Positions 1-6,575 of a DNA stretch of 8,784 nucleotides are shown here, one piece after another (within the stretch, counting starts at the first letter, position 1; each line of letters starts with the position of its first letter). The notes beneath the pieces were generated by a model, which saw nothing but the letters and a program-made list of their open reading frames with translations, made no database searches and was not told the origin of the DNA. The translations under genes were made by a program, and so were the position numbers. Origin of the DNA: Actinomycetota bacterium (GTDB taxonomy: Bacteria > Actinomycetota > Thermoleophilia > Gaiellales > Gaiellaceae); assembly GCA_013812465.1 (NCBI GenBank), contig JACCTK010000336.1:1-8784 (forward strand), in the 5' to 3' direction.

Positions 1-944
1 CCGCTCTGGAAGCGGCTGATCTCCGGCTCGTCGCGGTAGAGGTAGTGGATCAGCATGTCGACCTTCGGAGCCAGATACACGCGCCGCGCGGCCTCGCCGA
101 CGAAGCGCGCCTGGTCGTTCGGGGACACGCCGAAGACGTCCGGCGGATTCGTCTGGTACGCGTACTCGGTCAGCCAGATCCTCGCGCTGGGGAAAGCTCG
201 GCCAACGAAGAGCAGCAGGCGCTCGAGCGAGGCCATCGTCAGCGTCTCGCAGACGCACCCGCCTTCGAAGGGCGTGTCTCCGGGAAAGACCGGGTAGGGG
301 TGGTGCGCGTAGGCGTCGAGGCGAGCCCCGGCGCCGTCCATCGCGCGGATGAAGTCCACGGGTGAGACCCCGCCTTTGCCAGCGCGCGGGCCCGTGACTC
401 CGCCCGCCACTCGTGTCCTCGGATCGACGGCCTTGATGCCACGGTAGCCCGGGTTCAAGATCTGCGACACGTACGTCTTCGCCGAGGCCGGCTTGAGCCA
501 AATCGGTTTGTTGGGCTCGTTCCACATGATCCACTTCGAGACGTACGGATAGCGTGCGGCCGCTGCCCCGGCGAAGCGCTGGAAGTTCTCTCCTCGAAGC
601 GGCGCGACGTTGGGCGCGGCGCCACCGTTCGCCCAGCCGGGAGCTCCCCAGAGAGTGACCACGGGCTCGAGCCCGCGAGCGCGAAGCGCGCTCAACAGAC
701 GGTCGGCTCGGCCCCAGCTGTAGCGGCCCTCGCTCGGCTCCGCGCGGTGCCAGTTGAGCGTCACCCGCACGACGTCGATGCCGAGTCGATCGAGTTTCGC
801 GACGCGGTCGGAGAGCTTGCCTGGCCCGAACTCGAGCCAGGCATCGTCCTGGATCCCGAACTGCACGCCGGGTGCGCCTTGGGCCTGGCCGGCCCAGATG
901 CCGAGCGCGCAGGCGGAAACAACGACGACGGCGAGGAACCTCAT
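1..944 (-). CDS. Secreted clan-A (GH5/GH39-like) glycoside hydrolase, C-terminus cut by window edge
   Basis: The frame is open from ATG at 944 to the left edge (314 codons). Residues 1-23 form a signal peptide: a short basic start, a hydrophobic run, and a cleavage-like QGA followed by PG. The rest reads as a (beta/alpha)8-barrel hydrolase: RVTLNWHRAEPSEGRYSW near 60-77, WNEPN at 141-145 with E143 as expected acid/base, HHPYP near 214, and LTEYAYQ near 258-264 with E260 as expected nucleophile. The WNEP signature and the 117-residue spacing between the two glutamates fit retaining clan-A enzymes acting on beta-linked polysaccharides outside the cell. The exact GH family and substrate cannot be told. 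There is no Shine-Dalgarno before the ATG; a 22-codon ORF overlaps the start as ATGA. The gene lies 70 bp downstream of the antiporter gene and may share its transcript. Confidence 0.85.
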   Translation of the reverse strand, partial: MRFLAVVVVSACALGIWAGQAQGAPGVQFGIQDDAWLEFGPGKLSDRVAKLDRLGIDVVRVTLNWHRAEPSEGRYSWGRADRLLSALRARGLEPVVTLWGAPGWANGGAAPNVAPLRGENFQRFAGAAAARYPYVSKWIMWNEPNKPIWLKPASAKTYVSQILNPGYRGIKAVDPRTRVAGGVTGPRAGKGGVSPVDFIRAMDGAGARLDAYAHHPYPVFPGDTPFEGGCVCETLTMASLERLLLFVGRAFPSARIWLTEYAYQTNPPDVFGVSPNDQARFVGEAARRVYLAPKVDMLIHYLYRDEPEISRFQS

Positions 945-1009
945 CCGTGCACGAATACCCGAAGCACAGGCTTTCCGAAACGGTGCTTCAGTGCTTCCTT
1001 ACAACCCAT
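941..1009 (-). other. Candidate 22-codon upstream ORF overlapping the hydrolase start
   Basis: An ATG at 1009 opens a 22-codon frame (MGCKEALKHRF...) whose TGA at 943-941 overlaps the hydrolase ATG at 944-942 as ATGA. The hydrolase itself has no Shine-Dalgarno, so translational coupling is possible. The small ORF has no clear ribosome binding site either, and may be chance. The same stretch holds gaagcac (961-967) and two copies of its complement, gtgcttc (983-989 and 991-997), so two mutually exclusive 7-bp stems could form in the leader. Confidence 0.3.
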
Positions 1010-1014
1010 GGCGC

Positions 1015-2052
1015 CTAGCGATCGCCCGTGAGCAGAAATGCCACGACCACGATCGCATAGCCGCCGATCAAGAGCGCTCCCCGCAGACGGCTCGAGTGGC
1101 CGTTGAATAAAACGAGGGCGGTGAAGAGAACGGAGCCGCCGAGAGCCGCGATCTCGACCGGACGGAAGCTCAGCGCGAGCGGCTCGATCAGCCACGAGAT
1201 GAGCGCGACCGCCGGGATCAGGAAGACGGCGACCTGGGCTGCGGAGGAGAGCGCGATCTCGCCGGCAAGAGCGATCTTGCCGCGAAAAGCGACGACGACG
1301 GCTCCTCCGTGCTCGGCCGCGTTCCCGACGATTGCGACGATGACCGCGGCGACGAAGAACTCGCTGAGGCCGGCTTTCTCGGAGAACACTTCGAGCGAGC
1401 CGACGAGAATCTCCGCGACGAGCGCGGTGGCAACCGTCGCGAGCGTGAGCGCGACGAGCGCCTTCCTGAGCGACCAGGCCTCGATCTCCGCGTCGCTCGC
1501 GACATGAATTGCGCTGTGGCGCCGAAGCGAGAACCACGTGGCGCCGACGTAGACGACGAGGAGCACGATCGACACCGGCACGGAGAGCGCCGCGAGCGAG
1601 TCGCGATCGGGATTGCCGTCCCAGCTCGGAATTGCAGGAATGAGAAGGACGAGGGTCGCGAACGCGAGGAGTCCGAAGGAGATAAAGCTCGAGAAGCGAT
1701 CGAGCTCGCCGCGTCCGCCTGCAACGAGCGCTGCCCCGAGCACGAGCAGCAGGTTCGAGACGACGCTCCCCGTGAGTGATCCCCGCACGACCTCCGTGAG
1801 CCCTTCGTGCACGGCGATGAGCGCGATGATCAGCTCCGGCGCGTTGCCGAACGTGGCGTTGAGAAACCCCCCGATGCCGGGGCCGGTGTGCTCCGCCGCG
1901 TGCTCGGTTGCCTCGCCGATGAGCCAGGCGAGTGGAATGAGCGCAAGCGCGGAGATGACGAACTCCACGGTCTGTGGAAGGTCCGCGAGGTAGTGGAGCG
2001 CAACCGCGATAGGGGCGACGGCAAGGGTTGCGAAGAGGACTCGGCGGACCAC
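1015..2052 (-). CDS. cax: Ca2+/H+ antiporter of the CAX (CaCA) family
   Basis: This 345-aa membrane protein has about ten or eleven hydrophobic segments. It carries the two inverted alpha-repeats of the CAX branch of the Ca2+:cation antiporter superfamily: GGFLNATFGNAPELIIALIA at about 61-80 with E73, and IVGNAAEHGGAVVVAFRGKI at about 241-260 with E247. In characterised members the equivalent acidic residues bind Ca2+, and the protein exports Ca2+ from the cytoplasm in exchange for protons. An acidic and basic stretch (about 176-196, RRHSAIHVASDAEIEAWSLR) is the central loop between the two halves. The start is GTG at 2052, because an in-frame TAG lies 12 bp upstream; no Shine-Dalgarno is visible. 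Length is normal for the family. Ion specificity is inferred from the family. Confidence 0.9.
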   Translation of the reverse strand: MVRRVLFATLAVAPIAVALHYLADLPQTVEFVISALALIPLAWLIGEATEHAAEHTGPGIGGFLNATFGNAPELIIALIAVHEGLTEVVRGSLTGSVVSNLLLVLGAALVAGGRGELDRFSSFISFGLLAFATLVLLIPAIPSWDGNPDRDSLAALSVPVSIVLLVVYVGATWFSLRRHSAIHVASDAEIEAWSLRKALVALTLATVATALVAEILVGSLEVFSEKAGLSEFFVAAVIVAIVGNAAEHGGAVVVAFRGKIALAGEIALSSAAQVAVFLIPAVALISWLIEPLALSFRPVEIAALGGSVLFTALVLFNGHSSRLRGALLIGGYAIVVVAFLLTGDR

Positions 2053-2121
2053 GGAGGCGAAACCCTAGCGTTGCGATCCTCGAAGGCAGCGCCTTCCGCG
2101 CGGAACCGCCGGTTGTGCCTG

Positions 2122-2193
2122 CTGGGGGAACCTCCCGGTTCCCCCAGACCCCCTCCACTGGTCCGCTGCGCGGACAATGCGCTGACGCGCATT
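2122..2193. repeat. Three consecutive perfect hairpins, REP-like intergenic element
   Basis: Three perfect inverted repeats lie within 72 bp of the region between the divergent antiporter and Cys-rich genes. Hairpin 1 is ctgggggaacc (2122-2132), loop tccc, then ggttcccccag (2137-2147). Hairpin 2 is gtccgc (2161-2166), loop tgc, then gcggac (2170-2175). Hairpin 3 is aatgcgc (2176-2182), loop tgac, then gcgcatt (2187-2193), directly abutting hairpin 2. None is followed by a T-run on either strand, so these are not canonical terminators. Clustered palindromes of this kind are typical of REP/BIME-type dispersed repeats. Only this copy is in the window, so repetition in the genome is inferred. Confidence 0.6.
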
Positions 2194-2256
2194 GCCTGAA
2201 AACTCGCCGTTTGTCAAGACTTGCGGCCGGAGCCACCAGAGGAACACAATCCGTTC

Positions 2257-2661
2257 ATGAGTGAGACAGCAGCGGAGATCGGACTTCCTCTCCGAGCCCA
2301 GGACGAGGTCGAATGCCGCCACTGCGACGTCCACTGCGAGAAGGTCGTCTACCCCGGCGCCTGCCTGCGCATGGCGTGCCCGTTCGTCTACGCGTACGAG
2401 GCGTGGGGACGCACGTACATGGGCTGCCTCCAGAAGGTGTTCGACGTGGAGATCGACCTCTCGCTCCTCGAAGCTGCGGAGTCCGAGCGCGGCGGCTTCG
2501 GGGCGGTGCGCGCCCGCCGGGCGCCGCTGCCCATGTGCGAGACGGAGGTGATCTCCACCTACGGCGGCCGCGAGGACGATCTCGGCTGCCGGAACCCGGA
2601 GTTCTACGAGCTCCCCCGCGAGCGCGCGAGCTTCCGCATCTTCGCCCGCATCAACGGGTAG
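2257..2661 (+). CDS. Cys-rich conserved hypothetical protein, possible metal-binding
   Basis: This 134-aa protein of unknown function has eight cysteines: C20, C23, C27, C36, C41, C57, C94 and C111. The first three form CRHCDVHC, and CLRMACPFVYAYEAWG follows. No signal peptide or membrane segment is visible, so a cytoplasmic protein binding zinc or an Fe-S cluster through the N-terminal cysteines is the most natural guess, unproved. The C-terminal part (about 85-134) is charged and ends SFRIFARING. ATG at 2257 is preferred: it has AGAGGA at 2238-2243, a rather long 13 bp away. An in-frame TTG at 2221 would add 12 residues of no evident character. Third-position GC is high throughout, supporting real coding. 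The stop codon lies inside the hairpin shared with nfo. Confidence 0.75.
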   Translation: MSETAAEIGLPLRAQDEVECRHCDVHCEKVVYPGACLRMACPFVYAYEAWGRTYMGCLQKVFDVEIDLSLLEAAESERGGFGAVRARRAPLPMCETEVISTYGGREDDLGCRNPEFYELPRERASFRIFARING

Positions 2662-2680
2662 GGGCGCGGCTCGCCCCTAC
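2658..2680. terminator. Bidirectional terminator-like hairpin containing both stop codons
   Basis: gtaggggcg (2658-2666) and cgcccctac (2672-2680) form a perfect 9-bp stem with a 5-nt loop, cggct. It fills the 15-bp gap between the convergent Cys-rich gene and nfo. The TAG stop of the first gene (2659-2661) and the TAG stop of nfo (2677-2679, minus strand) lie at mirror positions in the stem and pair with each other. No T-run follows on either strand, as is common for actinobacterial hairpin terminators. The terminator role is inferred from position and stem strength. Confidence 0.65.
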
Positions 2681-3534
2681 GAAAACTTCCTGCGACGCCC
2701 GCGGCGGTGCAGCTTGCGGAGGAGATCCATGTCCGCAGAGCTGAGGCCGTCCTCGGGCCACGTCTCGAGCACGGCCGGAAGCTCGCGGAAGGCCGCGTGG
2801 CCGAGGAAGGTCGCGAGCCCGTTTCCGAGGAGGCCTCGAGCGACGACCTCGTGACGGTCGCGGTTCGAGCCGAGCGGAGTCTTCGAGTCGTTCACATGGA
2901 GGACGCGAAGACGCTCGAGCCCGAGACGGGAGTCCAGGTCGGCAAGGGCTCCAGCGAGCGTCCTCGCATCGGTGACATCGACTCCGGAAGCCCACCAGTG
3001 GCAGGAGTCGAGGCAGACGCCGAGTCTCGGGTGGCCGTCCAGCGCCTCGCAGAGAACCGCGAGCTCGGAGACGGAGCGGCCGATCGTGCCGCCCGCGCCC
3101 GCGGCGTTCTCGAGGCATAGCCAGAGCTCGTCGGTCGTCAGCTCCAGAAGTTTTCGCAGGGCTGGCGCCACCACTCTCACCGCCTCGTCGAAGCCGTAGC
3201 CGAGATGCGAGCCGACGTGGAAGACCACTGCGTCAGCTTCGATCGCCCTCGCCGTCTCCATCGTCGCCTGAAGCGCATCGAAGGACTTCGAGCGGATCTC
3301 CTTGTCGCGGCTAGCGAGGTTCACGAGGTAGAGCGCGTGGCACGAGACGTGTCGCACCCGCGCTTCCCGCCGCCGCACACGAAAGCGCTCGAGCTCTTCT
3401 TCCGAATGCGCGGTGGGCTTCCACATGCGCGGGCTCTGCGTGAAGACCTGCACCGCGTTGCCGCCGATCTCCTCGATCCGGTCGATCGCCTTCGAGATAC
3501 CGCCTGCCGCAGAGACATGGGCGCCGAAAAGCAC
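2677..3534 (-). CDS. nfo: Endonuclease IV (AP endonuclease, deoxyribonuclease IV)
   Basis: This 285-aa protein is the usual length for the family. It cleaves the DNA backbone 5' of abasic sites, giving a 3'-OH for repair synthesis in base excision repair. The N-terminus GAHVSAAGG is the classic start of the TIM-barrel fold. All nine residues expected to hold the three zinc ions can be matched by family position: H66 (SCHALYLVN), H110 (HVGSH), E142 (LENAAG), D176 and H179 (LDSCHWW), H213 (LHVNDSK), D226 and H228 (RDRHE) and E257 (LETW). The start is GTG at 3534: an in-frame TAG lies 12 bp upstream, and homologues begin at the same point. There is no Shine-Dalgarno, consistent with leaderless translation. 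It diverges from gltX across 17 bp and converges on the Cys-rich gene. Confidence 0.95.
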   Translation of the reverse strand: MLFGAHVSAAGGISKAIDRIEEIGGNAVQVFTQSPRMWKPTAHSEEELERFRVRRREARVRHVSCHALYLVNLASRDKEIRSKSFDALQATMETARAIEADAVVFHVGSHLGYGFDEAVRVVAPALRKLLELTTDELWLCLENAAGAGGTIGRSVSELAVLCEALDGHPRLGVCLDSCHWWASGVDVTDARTLAGALADLDSRLGLERLRVLHVNDSKTPLGSNRDRHEVVARGLLGNGLATFLGHAAFRELPAVLETWPEDGLSSADMDLLRKLHRRGRRRKFS

Positions 3535-3551
3535 GCCGATACGCTACGCGC
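3535..3551. promoter_or_regulatory. Symmetric bidirectional -10 element for leaderless nfo and gltX
   Basis: The 17-bp gap contains tacgcta at 3540-3546. On the plus strand TACGCT (3540-3545) is a TANNNT -10 box at exactly -12 to -7 relative to the gltX GTG at 3552. On the minus strand TAGCGT (3546 to 3541) is a TANNNT box at exactly -12 to -7 relative to the nfo GTG at 3534. Both genes lack Shine-Dalgarno sites. The gap is too short for two separate promoters with leaders, so a shared -10 driving leaderless transcripts both ways is the simplest reading. No recognisable -35 boxes are seen; they would fall inside the two coding regions. Confidence 0.6.
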
Positions 3552-4811
3552 GTGTCCGTTCGCGTTCGCATGGCGCCTTCTCCGACCGGCTTTCTCCACA
3601 TTGGAGGAGTGCGCACATTCCTCTTCAACTGGCTCTTTGCGCGCGGGGGCGGGGGAGAGTGCCTGCTCCGGATCGAGAACACCGACACCAGCCGCGAGGT
3701 CGCCGAGTCGGTTGCGCACATCGAGCGCTCGCTCGGCTGGCTCGGGATCGATTGGGACGCCGAGACGACGTTCCAACTCGATCGCCTCGAGCGTGCGCAG
3801 GAGGAGGCGCAGAGGCTCGTGGCTGAGGGAACAGCGTACGAGGACGAGGGCGCGATCCGCATCCGCATGCCGGACGACGGCACGACGGGCTGGGACGACG
3901 CCATCAAGGGCCGCATCGAGTTCCCCAACGAGCAGCTCGAGGACCTCGTGCTCGTTCGCTCGGACGGCCGCCCGACCTACAACTTCGCCTCGCCGCTCGA
4001 CGATTGGCTCGACGAGATCACGCACGTCATTCGCGGCGACGACCACGTCTCGAACACGCCCAAGCAGCTGCACGTGCTGCGCGCGCTCGGTGCCGAGCCG
4101 CCCATCTACGCTCACGTTCCGAGCGTGTTCGGTGAGGACGGGCGTAAGCTCTCGAAGCGCCACGGCGCGATCTCTGTGGACGAGTTCCGCTTGGCGGGAT
4201 ATGTGCCCGAGGCGCTGATGAACTTCCTCGCCCTCCTGGGCTGGGCGCCCGATGGGGAGACCACGCTCATGAGCCGCGACGAGCTCGTCGAGCGCTTCTC
4301 GCTCGAGCGCGTTGGCTCGAACCCGGCGACGTTCGACTACGCGAAGCTCGACTGGATGAACGGGGTCTATCTCCGCGAGCTCCCACCGGACGAGTACGCC
4401 GATCGGCTCGTCTCCTACCTCCGGGAGCAAGGCAGCGATTGGCCCGACGAGCGCATCCGCGCAGCCGCACCGCTCGTGCAGGAGAAGATCGGACGCCTCG
4501 GCGAGTTCGCAAGCTTCGCGGGGTTTCTCTTCCACGACGTCGAGCCGGACCCGAGCCTCCTCGACGAGCGGGTCCTCACCGCAGCCGCGGAAGCGATGAG
4601 CCGAACCGAGCCCTGGACCGTCGAGTCGATCGAGACGTCGTTGAAGCACCTCTGCGACGAGCTGGGCGAGAAGCCGCGGACTGTTTACCTTCCCATCCGC
4701 GCGGCTGTGACGGGCTCTCGAGTCTCACCCGGCCTGTACGAGAGCATCGAGCTCCTCGGAAAGGAGGAGTCACTTGGTCGCATTCGTCGCGCGGGCAAGC
4801 TGGCACCGTGA
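3552..4811 (+). CDS. gltX: Glutamyl-tRNA synthetase, compact form
   Basis: This class I aminoacyl-tRNA synthetase charges tRNA with glutamate using ATP. The first signature is APSPTGFLHIGG (HIGH-type, H16-G19), followed by RTFLFNWLFAR, RIENTD and LGIDWDAE. The middle carries PTYNFASPLDDW and ITHVIRGDDHVSNTPKQ (157-171), and the second signature is KLSKRHGA (199-205). The C-terminal part has the alpha-helical anticodon-binding region and ends SPGLYESIELLGKEESLGRI, as full-length homologues do. At 419 aa it is shorter than the usual 465-490. The missing part lies between GTAYEDEG (94-100) and IRIRMP (102-107), where many bacterial enzymes carry a Cys-containing zinc-binding connective segment. 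The start is GTG at 3552, matching a leaderless -10. Whether it also charges tRNA-Gln depends on gatCAB elsewhere. Confidence 0.95.
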   Translation: MSVRVRMAPSPTGFLHIGGVRTFLFNWLFARGGGGECLLRIENTDTSREVAESVAHIERSLGWLGIDWDAETTFQLDRLERAQEEAQRLVAEGTAYEDEGAIRIRMPDDGTTGWDDAIKGRIEFPNEQLEDLVLVRSDGRPTYNFASPLDDWLDEITHVIRGDDHVSNTPKQLHVLRALGAEPPIYAHVPSVFGEDGRKLSKRHGAISVDEFRLAGYVPEALMNFLALLGWAPDGETTLMSRDELVERFSLERVGSNPATFDYAKLDWMNGVYLRELPPDEYADRLVSYLREQGSDWPDERIRAAAPLVQEKIGRLGEFASFAGFLFHDVEPDPSLLDERVLTAAAEAMSRTEPWTVESIETSLKHLCDELGEKPRTVYLPIRAAVTGSRVSPGLYESIELLGKEESLGRIRRAGKLAP

Positions 4812-5239
4812 GCGCGCTCGGGGACATCGTTCGCGTCGAGCTCGGGCCGACGAGCTGGCTCGACGTAACGCAGGAGCGAATCGAGCGCTTCGCAGTCGCG
4901 ACTGACGACTCGCAATGGATCCACGTCGACGCCGAGCGTGCCGCTCGAGGTCCGTTCGGAACCACCATCGCCCACGGGTTTCTCACCCTCTCGCTGTGTG
5001 TTCCGATGCTCTCCGAGGTGCTGCCGCGTTCCAGTGGGATGGTCGTCAACTACGGCGTCAACCGGGTGCGCTTTCCGGCTGCGGTGCCTTCGGGAGGGCG
5101 CGTGCGGGGCCACTTTCGCGTTCTATCGGTCGAAGCTGCCTCGGGCGGGGAGCGCGCGACGATCGAGGCGAGCATCGAGTGCGAAGGCGTCGCAAAGCCG
5201 GTCTGCGTGGCGGAGCTCGTCCTCTTGACAGTGTCCTAA
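4808..5239 (+). CDS. MaoC-family (NodN-like) acyl dehydratase / enoyl-CoA hydratase
   Basis: This 143-aa single hot-dog domain reads as the MaoC/NodN group, in which members hydrate enoyl-CoA or act on related acyl thioesters. The hydratase-2 motif region is ATDDSQWIHVDAERA, with candidate catalytic D34 and H39 at the expected spacing of five, followed by GPFGTTIAHGFLTLSL (48-63). VNYGVNRVRFPAAVPSGGRVRG and a beta-rich end follow as in the family. The start is taken as GTG at 4808, overlapping the gltX TGA as GTGA; the frame is open further upstream, but only inside gltX. Expression is therefore probably coupled to gltX. The physiological substrate cannot be read from the sequence, and NodN itself is poorly characterised. 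Confidence 0.88.
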   Translation: MSALGDIVRVELGPTSWLDVTQERIERFAVATDDSQWIHVDAERAARGPFGTTIAHGFLTLSLCVPMLSEVLPRSSGMVVNYGVNRVRFPAAVPSGGRVRGHFRVLSVEAASGGERATIEASIECEGVAKPVCVAELVLLTVS

Positions 5240-5265
5240 CAAGCGCTGGCGGCGTCGGACAGGTC

Positions 5266-5274
5266 TGCTAGCGT
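5266..5274 (+). promoter_or_regulatory. Extended -10 promoter before the Ig-like protein gene
   Basis: TGCTAGCGT matches an extended -10 box, TGNTANNNT. A transcript would begin near 5281-5283, two to four bases before GTG at 5285. The box overlaps the earlier in-frame GTG at 5273, which could not then be translated from this transcript. This decides in favour of the 5285 start. No -35 is found at normal spacing. Confidence 0.45.
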
Positions 5275-5284
5275 GACAATCCGC

Positions 5285-6514
5285 GTGAGTCCTCGGCGCC
5301 TCCTTTTCATGCTCGTCCTCGCCCTCGCGGCGGCGGTCGTCGTCGTTCCGGGTGCGAGCGCCGGAAGCATCTCTGACCAGGATCCCTGTCCGAAAGGCGC
5401 CGCCGACCTCGTCTGCCCTGACGGAACCGTTGGCGTGGCGTACTCCATTCGGTTTCATGGAGACGAGGAGCCCATCTGTCGACCGGGCGACGACATGTGG
5501 TACGCGAACAACGGCACGGTTCCCCCCGGCCTCTCGCTCGCGACGAACGGGACGCTGTCTGGGACACCAATCCAGGCGGGATCGTTCTCGTTCTGGTTGG
5601 AGCTGAAGCTTCCCGACCACGAAGGCTGCAGGAGCGCGGACAACTCAGAAGAGCGAATCTCGATCACGATCAGGCCCGGCACTCTGCCTCCGCCGCCTCC
5701 GCCGCCTCCGCCGAGTCTGCCGAGGCTGATAATCGGCCCCGAGTCAATCGCTCCTGGCACAGTCAGAACGCCGTACATGGCGGCCATGACCGCCAACCTC
5801 CCGGACGCGAAGACCTGGTCGATCGTCGCGGGGTCGCTGCCGACGGGGCTCAGGCTCGGCGCTGCCGACGGGGTGATCTCAGGCATGCCCGGCACGACCG
5901 GCTCGTACTCGTTCACCGTCCGCGCGCAGATCGGCGACGGCCGGAGCGACACGAAGTCACTGACGCTCGAGGTTCGGGATCGGCTGACCGTCACCGGCGC
6001 CGGGGTCTTGGAGACGCGCCGGGTCACGACCGAGGTCGGAGTGGTATTCGACGGAGCGCTGCTCGCGAGCGGTGGCTTCGGCGCCTACACCTGGTCTCTC
6101 GACGGCGAGCTCCCGTCCGGTCTCGAGCTCGGCGACGACGGCGCCATCACTGGCAAGCCGGAGGAGGCAGGAACCTTCCGCGTCACCGTCTCCGTCACCG
6201 ATGCGGAGAGTCGCCGCGCCCTCTACACCGCGAGAATCGTCGTGGCGGAGCGGCTGGCGATCGTAAGGTCGGTCTTGAAGCCCGGAAAGGTCGGACGTTT
6301 CCTGAGCCGAAAGGTTGCCACTTTCGGGGGCGTCGGAGCGAAGACGACGAAGGTCTTGCGAGGCCCTCTGCCGCGCGGCGTCTTCTTCGATCGCCTGGCG
6401 GGCATCTTCGTCGGCTCGCCTACCAAGGCCGGCACATGGAAGGTCCGAGTTCGGGTCACCGACTCGCTCGGGGTCAAGGCGACGGGCGTCATCGTGCTGA
6501 TCGTTCAGCCGTAG
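5285..6514 (+). CDS. Secreted protein with four He_PIG-type Ig-like domains
   Basis: This 409-aa protein (numbered from GTG at 5285) begins with SPRRLLFML and a hydrophobic run ending in ASA at 24-26, a Sec signal peptide with cleavage before GS. Four repeats follow the putative-Ig (He_PIG) pattern P.GL.L...G.I.G.P...G...F.V...D: about 46-129, 148-230, 242-321 and 327-407. Key versions are PPGLSLATNGTLSGTP, PTGLRLGAADGVISGMP, PSGLELGDDGAITGKP and the diverged PRGVFFDRLAGIFVGSP. Nine prolines (135-143) link domains one and two. Only domain one has cysteines (C35, C44, C65, C115), possibly two disulfides. There is no LPXTG, catalytic domain or membrane anchor, so it is probably an exported binding or structural protein. 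GTG at 5273 would add four residues but overlaps the likely -10 box. Confidence 0.82.
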   Translation: MSPRRLLFMLVLALAAAVVVVPGASAGSISDQDPCPKGAADLVCPDGTVGVAYSIRFHGDEEPICRPGDDMWYANNGTVPPGLSLATNGTLSGTPIQAGSFSFWLELKLPDHEGCRSADNSEERISITIRPGTLPPPPPPPPPSLPRLIIGPESIAPGTVRTPYMAAMTANLPDAKTWSIVAGSLPTGLRLGAADGVISGMPGTTGSYSFTVRAQIGDGRSDTKSLTLEVRDRLTVTGAGVLETRRVTTEVGVVFDGALLASGGFGAYTWSLDGELPSGLELGDDGAITGKPEEAGTFRVTVSVTDAESRRALYTARIVVAERLAIVRSVLKPGKVGRFLSRKVATFGGVGAKTTKVLRGPLPRGVFFDRLAGIFVGSPTKAGTWKVRVRVTDSLGVKATGVIVLIVQP

Positions 6515-6575
6515 CACGCTTCCCGATCTAGCAGTTTCGCCCGCGATGTGATTGGGTACCCGGCGGACGATGTTA

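Noticed and set aside
941..2236. A 431-codon minus-strand open frame over the antiporter
   Set aside because: Its product is Arg/Ala/Gly-rich without membrane segments. The antiporter frame clearly carries the CAX repeats. Only its last 22 codons are noted as a possible leader ORF.
3321..4649. A 442-codon minus-strand open frame antisense to gltX
   Set aside because: It lies opposite an unmistakable synthetase and has no family motifs; it arises from G/C-biased third positions.
5225..5230. TTGACA as a -35 box for the Ig-like protein gene
   Set aside because: It is a perfect -35, but no -10 lies 15-19 bp downstream and it sits in the last codons of the MaoC gene; the extended -10 at 5266 is about 35 bp away.
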